Origin: Clostridium sp. CAG:568
GTDB taxonomy: Bacteria > Bacillota_I > Bacilli_A > RFN20 > CAG-288
DNA: 10,072 nucleotides
Reading direction: 5' to 3'
NCBI GenBank assembly: GCA_000434395.1
Contig: FR878781.1
Coordinates: 547 to 10,618 of the forward strand
A program made the position numbers and the translations under genes. Under the pieces are notes generated by a model that was not told the DNA's origin, did no database searches, and worked only from the letters and a program-made list of their open reading frames with translations. Numbering within the stretch: position 1 is the first letter of the stretch; the number at the start of each line of letters is the position of its first letter. Shown piece after piece: positions 5,131-10,072 of this stretch.

Positions 5131-6384
5131 TTAATCTGATAGCAACTCTTTTAATTGTATGGAATTGATTCCTATGTTTTTCTGCATGAAATCAGCTATT
5201 TTAATTATTTGTTTCTTTTCTTTTTTTAATTGTTTATATACTTTGTTGAATTCGCTTTTTAAATACTTCCTTTTAATTCTTTCGTATTTAAATTTCAACA
5301 AATATGATATTTCTTCAGAGTGGGCATAATGGCATGATGGATCCAAAATAGATCCACGGCATAGCAAGGTGTCGATTAGTTTTAATGCCTTAGTCAAATC
5401 ACTACCACCTCCTACATCATACTTGCCAAAGATTAATTTCTCACTGGCAATTCCAGCTAGACTTGTGTCGATACTTTCTTCTAATGTTTCTCTGTCTAAT
5501 CTCTCGGTAGAGAATTTATCAGAAGATAGAGTTTCTGCATTGATGTTATCTATTATTCTAGTTCTCAAAAAAGATATCCTTTTACAATGAGATTGTAGGT
5601 AAAGTGCATGACCTGCTTCGTGTATTGCGGTCATCCTTTCGATATTGTCAGGCGCTTCGTGGTTATGGTCTACTAAATCCATTTCATCTAATATTTTCAA
5701 AATATCATTCAGCTTTGTTTTTTCACCGTATTTTATACTTGCTTGACTAAATATGGATTCTATTTTAGCAATGTTTATTTTCTTGAACTCATATTTTAAT
5801 TCTTCTTTTTCATCGGCAGTTACAGGAACATTGTATTTCTTGCTGAATCCATCTATTAAGTCTTCAACTATAGATGAACTGCTCATACAATATTTCTTTT
5901 CCAATCTTCCAACTCTAACTAATGATTCAGGCCAATCTTGAGGAGATGAGTTTGATGTTGCAAGTGTGATTACAGAAGTGTTCTTATCAAATCCATCCAT
6001 TTGAGATTGAAAAGCTCTAAGGAATTTAGGATCTACTTCACCCCAACAATTTAGTCCTAACAAATTGTCAATTTCATCGACTATTACTATTGATAATTTG
6101 TTCTTTCTAGCTTTAGTATATGCATCGACTATTTCTTTGTTTATATTATCTAGGTCACATTGAAGATTGATAACTGGACAGTTAAAAATCTTTGAGAATT
6201 CTCTACATATCAAAGTTTTACCATTTCCAGGCTCTCCATAGAAAACAAATCCTTTGGGTAGATCGGAGATATCCTTTCCATCTTTTAATCTATCCATATA
6301 CTGGTCATAAACTTCTTTTAGTTGTTTTTTGATAGTGTCGTATCCAAACACATTAGGTAAGAAATCTTTGATTTTGTTTTCCAT
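5131..6384 (-). CDS. FtsH-like AAA+ ATPase with M41 zinc-peptidase domain, no membrane anchor (417 aa)
   Basis: This is an ATP-dependent metalloprotease with the domain order of FtsH but without its N-terminal transmembrane and periplasmic part. The AAA+ module begins at about residue 10 (NVFGYDTIKKQLKEV, the FtsH 'VAGxdeaKeel' region). Walker A is GEPGNGKT (50-57), Walker B is IVIVDEID (99-106), sensor 1 is N145 in LATSN, and the arginine-finger region has R157 and R160. The peptidase has HEAGH (255-259, zinc ligands H255 and H259, catalytic E256), and the third ligand is probably D329 in GGGSDL, as in FtsH. FtsH usually has 600-700 residues; the missing part is the anchor and some of the C-terminus. 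No hydrophobic segment is visible, so it should be cytosolic. ATG at 6382-6384 follows AGAGG. Substrates are unknown. Its place between two metal ATPases is suggestive only. Confidence 0.9.
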   Translation of the reverse strand: MENKIKDFLPNVFGYDTIKKQLKEVYDQYMDRLKDGKDISDLPKGFVFYGEPGNGKTLICREFSKIFNCPVINLQCDLDNINKEIVDAYTKARKNKLSIVIVDEIDNLLGLNCWGEVDPKFLRAFQSQMDGFDKNTSVITLATSNSSPQDWPESLVRVGRLEKKYCMSSSSIVEDLIDGFSKKYNVPVTADEKEELKYEFKKINIAKIESIFSQASIKYGEKTKLNDILKILDEMDLVDHNHEAPDNIERMTAIHEAGHALYLQSHCKRISFLRTRIIDNINAETLSSDKFSTERLDRETLEESIDTSLAGIASEKLIFGKYDVGGGSDLTKALKLIDTLLCRGSILDPSCHYAHSEEISYLLKFKYERIKRKYLKSEFNKVYKQLKKEKKQIIKIADFMQKNIGINSIQLKELLSD

Positions 6385-6444
6385 TTCCGTTTCCTCTCTT
6401 TCAAAGTTTCACCATTTTCTCATAGATTAGATTCAACTAATGGA

Positions 6445-6513
6445 TAAAATGAATGATATTAAGACTAATGTGTATAAAAATACACATTTGTTATTCTTAA
6501 TGAATTCATTTTA
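6445..6513. repeat. 69-bp imperfect inverted repeat upstream of the protease gene
   Basis: The core is AATGTGTAT (6467-6475), AAAA, ATACACATT (6480-6488), a perfect 9-bp palindrome. The outer arms continue the symmetry: TAAAATGAAT (6445-6454) matches ATTCATTTTA (6504-6513), and TTAAG (6459-6463) matches CTTAA (6496-6500), with a few extra bases in the right arm. No U-tract follows on either strand, so it is not a simple terminator. It could be an operator for the divergent region, an RNA hairpin in the protease leader, or a small miniature element. The rest of the gap between the protease start at 6384 and 6622 shows only the AGAGG ribosome binding site (6393-6398) and A+T-rich sequence with no promoter I would defend. 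Confidence 0.55.
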
Positions 6514-6621
6514 GATAAAAAAGATGATAAAAATGTTTTTAGATTTAGAATATAAGGTTTCATCGATTTTGATTGTGGAGAGTCAAATATAAATGTTTGT
6601 ACTATTAAATTAGATAATCTT

Positions 6622-6831
6622 ATGCTCATATTAAATTATCTGTTTCAACTACAAAAAATAAATATCATAAAAATATTTTTGATTGTTTATGAATACTATT
6701 ATCCATATGAGAAAATATTTGATTGGATTGAATTTGCCTTTGCTCTTTTATATGAATGCCTTATCAGTTTTTATTTCATGAAGAAGTTTGATGAGGACAT
6801 AAAGGAAATGAATGAAAAAGATAAGAAATAA
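6622..6831 (+). CDS. Small hypothetical protein, possibly membrane-associated (69 aa)
   Basis: The open frame starts at ATG 6622 and ends at TAA 6829-6831. The product has an N-terminal hydrophobic stretch (IIKIFLIVYEYYYP), a second aromatic-rich hydrophobic stretch (WIEFAFALLYECLISFYF), and a charged tail (KKFDEDIKEMNEKDKK). The amphipathic layout with a lysine/glutamate-rich end looks like a real small membrane protein. However, no Shine-Dalgarno precedes the ATG, the frame is open 66 bp further upstream without a start codon, and I recognise no family. It could also be a remnant of a longer gene. It ends just before the promoter of the MgtA-like gene. Confidence 0.35.
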   Translation: MLILNYLFQLQKINIIKIFLIVYEYYYPYEKIFDWIEFAFALLYECLISFYFMKKFDEDIKEMNEKDKK

Positions 6832-6843
6832 AGCTCTTTTATA

Positions 6844-6872
6844 TTGTATTTTATCTTTGTGAGTGCTATTGT
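6844..6872 (+). promoter_or_regulatory. Extended -10 promoter for the MgtA-like ATPase leader
   Basis: TTGTAT (6844-6849), a 17-bp spacer and TATTGT (6867-6872) preceded by TGC, an extended -10 element. Initiation would fall at about 6879, exactly where the first leader hairpin (GCCTT-AAGC-AAGGC) begins. Confidence 0.5.
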
Positions 6873-6878
6873 TCTTTT

Positions 6879-7062
6879 GCCTTAAGCAAGGCCAGGTTAC
6901 TCAGTCGGACATGGACTTTCGCCGGCTATTGAAGGAGACTTCTTTAGACGGTCAGCATCCCTTAATCGAAGCCAAGGTATGGGATAGAAAAGTTCTAATA
7001 CCACTGAGAGCGTAAGCTCAAGCGTCATAAGGTTTACTCACGAGTAAATTATCCTTATGGCA
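6879..7062 (+). promoter_or_regulatory. Structured 5' leader of the MgtA-like ATPase, candidate transcriptional riboswitch of unrecognised class
   Basis: The leader opens with hairpin GCCUU-AAGC-AAGGC (6879-6892). A long-range stem CUCAGU (6900-6905)/ACUGAG (7003-7008) then closes a multi-branched domain. Inside are CUA-UU-GAAG-GAGA-CUUC-UU-UAG (6926-6947, GNRA loop) and GGUAU/AUACC stacked on UAGAA/UUCUA (6976-7002) with a GGGA bulge (6981-6984). That bulge is complementary to UCCC at 6958-6961, a possible tertiary contact. GAGC-GUAA-GCUC (7008-7019) follows. The 3' part is an antiterminator: CAUAAGG-UUUACU-CACG-AGUAAA-UUAU-CCUUAUG (7026-7059), which shares CCUUAUG with the terminator stem. 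This is the usual architecture of a ligand-sensing attenuator. By eye it lacks the M-box GUUAGGUGAGGCUCCU, the yybP-ykoY GGGGAGUAG and the NiCo consensus, so the ligand is unknown. Mg2+ or Mn2+ is the natural guess from the gene. Confidence 0.6.
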
Positions 7063-7084
7063 TTTGACTTGCCATAAGTTTTTT
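7054..7084 (+). terminator. Regulated intrinsic terminator upstream of the MgtA-like gene
   Basis: CTTATGGCA (7054-7062) and TGCCATAAG (7070-7078) form a perfect 9-bp stem with a TTTGACT loop, followed directly by six T. It stands 20 bp before the coding start, inside the leader. Its left arm also belongs to the competing CATAAGG/CCTTATG hairpin, so it can be switched off. Confidence 0.85.
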
Positions 7085-7104
7085 ATTGAAAGGAGGGTAA
7101 ACCC

Positions 7105-9978
7105 ATGGGTCTCAAAGATTGGAAAGAAGCCAAGGCTAATAAAAAAATAGTCAAGGAAGAAAATTTGATTAACAAGGCTAATGCTCAAAAAATAGCAAAG
7201 ACTGGAGTTGTTCAAAGTAAAGAAGATCGAGAAAGACTTTTGAGAGCTAGTAGTTTGTCTATAGCTGATTTTTTCAAGGATATCGGTGTGGATGAGAAGA
7301 CGGGCTTAAATGACGAAACTGTTGAAGCCAATAGAGAAAAATATGGAGCAAACACAGTTACTAAGATCAAAAGCAATGGTGTTTTTCATAGACTTTTCAA
7401 AGCATTTACTTCTCCTTTTTCGTTAATTTTGCTAGTTGTAGCTGTCATATCAGCAATTGTCGCTTGGCTTCCTGGAGGTACTGCTGAAGATAAAGCTACT
7501 TGGTGGGTTACTCCTTTGATAATAATCATAATGGTTCTTCTCTCCGGAACTGTAAGTTTTGTGGAAGAGACTAAATCTCTTCGCTCAGCTGCTTCATTGA
7601 AATCCATGACAGAGAATACTTCGACAGTCATCAGAAAAGGAAAGGTAATCGAGCTTCCTAACGATCAATTGGTTGTTGGAGATATAGTTAGAATCGGTGC
7701 TGGTGATATGCTGCCAGCAGATGTTAGAGTTGTAGTTGCTAAAGATTTATTCGTTTCACAATCTGCTTTGACTGGTGAACAACAACCTGTTGAAAAGAAT
7801 ACTAATTCATATAATGGAAATTTAGCAAAAGCAAATCCTTTCGATGTCTCTTCTTTAGCTTTTGAAGGATCTAATGTTGTGTCTGGAAGAGGCGAGGTTT
7901 GTATAGTCAATGTCGGAAATAAAACAATTTTTGGTGCTTTGAGAGAAAAAGTAGTAGAGAAAAAAGGAAAGACTGCTTTTGAAAAAGGTGTCGATTCAGT
8001 CGCTAAGATGCTCATGAGTTTCTTGGTGGTTATGGTTCCTCTTATCTTTATCATCGATGGCTTTGGTATTCATATAACATCAGAAGGGTTGGTAATTTCA
8101 GGATATAACGATTATAAGCAATGGATTCAAGCTTTGATGTTTGCTATGTCAGTAGCTGTTGGACTCACTCCCGCACTTCTTCCTATGCAAGTTGCAGCTA
8201 ATCTAGCTAAAGGGGCAGTCAAGATGTCTGGAAAGAAAGTTATAGTAAAGGATATCAACTCTATTCAAAACTTCGGAGCCATGGATGTTCTTTGTACGGA
8301 TAAAACTGGAACACTTACTGAAAATAGCTCGACATTAGCTGAGTATTTTAACTTTGATGGTGTTTCATCTCCACGTGTTCTTCGCCTCGCTTTCTTAAAT
8401 TCGTATTCCCAAACTGGAATTAAGTCCGTTATAGATAAATCGATTGTGGCATATGCTGAATCAGATAGATCATTTTATGAATCGTTGACTGAAGGATTAG
8501 TAAAGCTTGATGAAATTCCTTTCGACTTTGATAGAAAGAGATTAACTGTTTTATTAAAGGATCACACCGGTGCTAAATTTATGGTTGTGAAAGGTGCAAC
8601 TGATTCTATGATAAAGACATTGGGCTTTATCAAAACAACACAAGGAAAAAGACCTATTACTGATGATGATATAGCTAAGATTAAGATCACTGCCGATAAA
8701 GAATCTTTGAAGGGTAGAAGAACAATATTGATGGCTACTAAGGATACAGATAAAGATACGATAACAGTATCGGATGAATCTGACTTGGTCTTTGCTGGAT
8801 ATATATGTTTTGAAGACACGCCTAAAGCCTCGGCTAAGGAAGCTTTGGATGGCCTTAGAAACTTTGGTGTTACAGTTAAAGTATTAACCGGAGATAATGA
8901 GCCAGCTGCCAGAGCTGTTTGTAGAGCTACCGGGTTTGATGATATTAAAGTGTTATCTGGTGATGAGATTAGAGAGATGAGCGATGATGAATTGACTAAA
9001 AAGGTTGAGGAATGTAATTTGTTCGTTAAGTTGTCACCCGATGACAAGAGCAGAATTGTTACAAGTCTTCAAAGAAATAAACATACTGTCGGATTCATGG
9101 GTGATGGAATCAATGATGCAGCTGCTTTACATGCTGCTGATGTCGGAATTTCATTCAAGGATGCAACTGATATAGCTAAGGAATCAGCCGATATCATCAT
9201 GTTGGAGAATGATTTGAATGTTTTGAGAGATGGAATTATCGAAGGAAGAAAATCATATGTAAATATGATGAAGTATTTGAAAGGCCAGACTTCTTCAAAC
9301 TTCGGAAATATGATTTCTCAAATGATCGGGGCTATTTGGATTCCATTTATTCCGATGCAAGCTTTACAAATCATCTTGTTGGATATCATCACTGATGTTT
9401 CTTGTTCTATGATTCCTTTCGATTCGGTAGATGAGAGAAATATAATGCAGCCTTTGGATTTTTCAGTCAAACAAATACGATCGTTTATGTTTGCATTCGG
9501 ACCGTTATCTTCTTGCATCGATATGATCACATTTGCTTTTTTGATGTACTTTATCTCCCCATTAATGGTCGCGAATATGAATTCAACTGGTGACACTATC
9601 AACTGGGCTTTCCAAAGTGGAATGTTCAACTGGAACTGGGCTGAGACATCCGATGAATATATAACTTTTATGATGACTTTCCAAACCGGATTCTTCTTAG
9701 AATCACTGATAACGCAGAATGTAGTCTATGCTTTCTTGAGAACTGATAGAATTCCTTTGATCCAGTCTTGGCCTAACGTCACATTGTCTTTAGGAATAGT
9801 CGTATCATGTCTATTGGGATTCTTTGTAGTTTATGTTCCTAATGTCAATGCTACTTTCGATATGGTTTCTATTAATCCAATATTCCTCGTCATTCTATTT
9901 GGACAAGTGCTGCTATATGGATTATTGACTCAACCTGTGAAGTATTTCTATAAAAATTATTACGGAAGATTGCTATAA
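7105..9978 (+). CDS. mgtA: MgtA-like P3B-type cation ATPase (957 aa)
   Basis: This is a P-type ATPase of the MgtA/MgtB family, which imports Mg2+ across the cytoplasmic membrane in enterobacteria; some Gram-positive proteins given this name export Mn2+ or Ca2+. A long charged cytoplasmic N-terminus (about 90 residues) precedes the membrane. The actuator motif is TGEQQP (223-228), the phosphorylation site is D399 in CTDKTGT, KGA (496-498) lies in the nucleotide domain, and TGDNEPAA (595-602) and GDGIND (666-671) complete the P domain. MgtA-specific blocks are plain: IQNFGAMDVLCTDKTGT, SSNFGNMIS (730-738), FQTGFFLESLITQ and LRTDRIPLIQS near the C-terminus. The usual TPEMLP of transport helix 4 reads TPALLP (355-360), and the QNLMYD-type helix 6 segment reads LDIITD. 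The length is close to the family norm. ATG 7105 follows AAAGGAGGG. Expression appears controlled by the leader attenuator. The family is certain; cargo and direction are less so. Confidence 0.94.
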   Translation: MGLKDWKEAKANKKIVKEENLINKANAQKIAKTGVVQSKEDRERLLRASSLSIADFFKDIGVDEKTGLNDETVEANREKYGANTVTKIKSNGVFHRLFKAFTSPFSLILLVVAVISAIVAWLPGGTAEDKATWWVTPLIIIIMVLLSGTVSFVEETKSLRSAASLKSMTENTSTVIRKGKVIELPNDQLVVGDIVRIGAGDMLPADVRVVVAKDLFVSQSALTGEQQPVEKNTNSYNGNLAKANPFDVSSLAFEGSNVVSGRGEVCIVNVGNKTIFGALREKVVEKKGKTAFEKGVDSVAKMLMSFLVVMVPLIFIIDGFGIHITSEGLVISGYNDYKQWIQALMFAMSVAVGLTPALLPMQVAANLAKGAVKMSGKKVIVKDINSIQNFGAMDVLCTDKTGTLTENSSTLAEYFNFDGVSSPRVLRLAFLNSYSQTGIKSVIDKSIVAYAESDRSFYESLTEGLVKLDEIPFDFDRKRLTVLLKDHTGAKFMVVKGATDSMIKTLGFIKTTQGKRPITDDDIAKIKITADKESLKGRRTILMATKDTDKDTITVSDESDLVFAGYICFEDTPKASAKEALDGLRNFGVTVKVLTGDNEPAARAVCRATGFDDIKVLSGDEIREMSDDELTKKVEECNLFVKLSPDDKSRIVTSLQRNKHTVGFMGDGINDAAALHAADVGISFKDATDIAKESADIIMLENDLNVLRDGIIEGRKSYVNMMKYLKGQTSSNFGNMISQMIGAIWIPFIPMQALQIILLDIITDVSCSMIPFDSVDERNIMQPLDFSVKQIRSFMFAFGPLSSCIDMITFAFLMYFISPLMVANMNSTGDTINWAFQSGMFNWNWAETSDEYITFMMTFQTGFFLESLITQNVVYAFLRTDRIPLIQSWPNVTLSLGIVVSCLLGFFVVYVPNVNATFDMVSINPIFLVILFGQVLLYGLLTQPVKYFYKNYYGRLL

Positions 9979-10001
9979 TGTTTATTTGATAAGCATGATT
10001 A

Positions 10002-10030
10002 TTGACACTTTTTATATAAGTTATTATTCA
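10002..10030 (+). promoter_or_regulatory. Possible promoter reading rightwards out of the window
   Basis: A consensus TTGACA (10002-10007), a 17-bp spacer and TATTCA (10025-10030). The -35 is perfect but the -10 is weak, and the gene it would serve is outside the window. No clear terminator for the MgtA-like gene is visible between 9979 and this point. Confidence 0.3.
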
Positions 10031-10052
10031 TATAAAAAAACTATCTGGATTG

Positions 10053-10072
10053 TGTACTGCACCCCTCTCACT
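10053..10072. mobile_element. Possible end of an IS3/IS150-group element (truncated by window edge)
   Basis: The last 20 bases, TGTACTGCACCCCTCTCACT, start with TG and resemble the TGTACTG(C)ACCCC termini common in the IS150 group of the IS3 family. They are markedly more C rich than the sequence before them. Only one end is in the window, so a partner repeat and transposase genes cannot be checked. Confidence 0.3.

Noticed and set aside
6440..6605. Possible frameshifted gene remnant between 6440 and 6605
   Set aside because: The short readings in three frames do not join convincingly, and the first part is explained by the 69-bp inverted repeat.
6879..7025. M-box (Mg2+) or yybP-ykoY (Mn2+) riboswitch
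   Set aside because: Checked by eye for the conserved GUUAGGUGAGGCUCCU and CAAUGGGU blocks of the M-box and GGGGAGUAG of yybP-ykoY. None is present on the plus strand. A covariance search would be decisive.
1..10072. CRISPR arrays, tRNA or rRNA genes
   Set aside because: No regularly spaced repeats, cloverleaf-like sequences or conserved rRNA blocks were seen on either strand.

Overview
The window looks like the chromosome of a low-G+C Gram-positive-type bacterium, in the broad Bacillota/Bacilli/Mollicutes-like range. It is very A+T rich, with strong AGGAGG-type ribosome binding sites, sigma-70-like promoters with 17-bp spacing, intrinsic terminators with U-tracts, and a lipobox protein. The genus cannot be read from the sequence. 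All tryptophans in the intact genes are TGG and all intact genes stop at TAA or TAG, so the genetic code cannot be decided between standard and UGA-Trp.

Left part (1-3065): an eroded, rearranged zone. A putative lipoprotein (to 697) is followed by the 5' part of a radical SAM enzyme (645-913). That gene is cut by a complete insertion sequence (914-2593) that is visibly more G+C rich than its surroundings and carries a 507-aa IS4-clan DDE transposase with an exact YREK signature. On the other side of the IS lies a different broken gene, the 3' part of a zinc metalloprotease (HExxHxxxxxD). The lipoprotein, radical SAM and protease readings are restored by removing one base from a short A or T run in each of five places. 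All five lesions have the same sign (+1). No target-site duplication flanks the IS.

Middle and right part (3025-9978): three intact genes tied to metal or protein homeostasis. A P1B-type heavy-metal ATPase (minus strand) and an MgtA-like P3B ATPase (plus strand) lie on either side of a membrane-anchor-less AAA+/M41 protease (minus strand). Each ATPase has its own promoter and a 130-200-nt leader full of hairpins with GNRA-type loops. The MgtA-like leader ends in a textbook terminator/antiterminator pair. The P1B leader can instead fold so as to cover its Shine-Dalgarno. I could not match either leader to the M-box, yybP-ykoY, NiCo or other riboswitch consensus patterns I know, so both are candidates for undescribed metal- or stress-sensing RNA elements. 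A 69-bp imperfect inverted repeat sits upstream of the protease gene.

Right edge (9979-10072): a possible promoter, and a terminal TGTACTGCACCCC string that resembles the end of an IS3/IS150-group element running out of the window.
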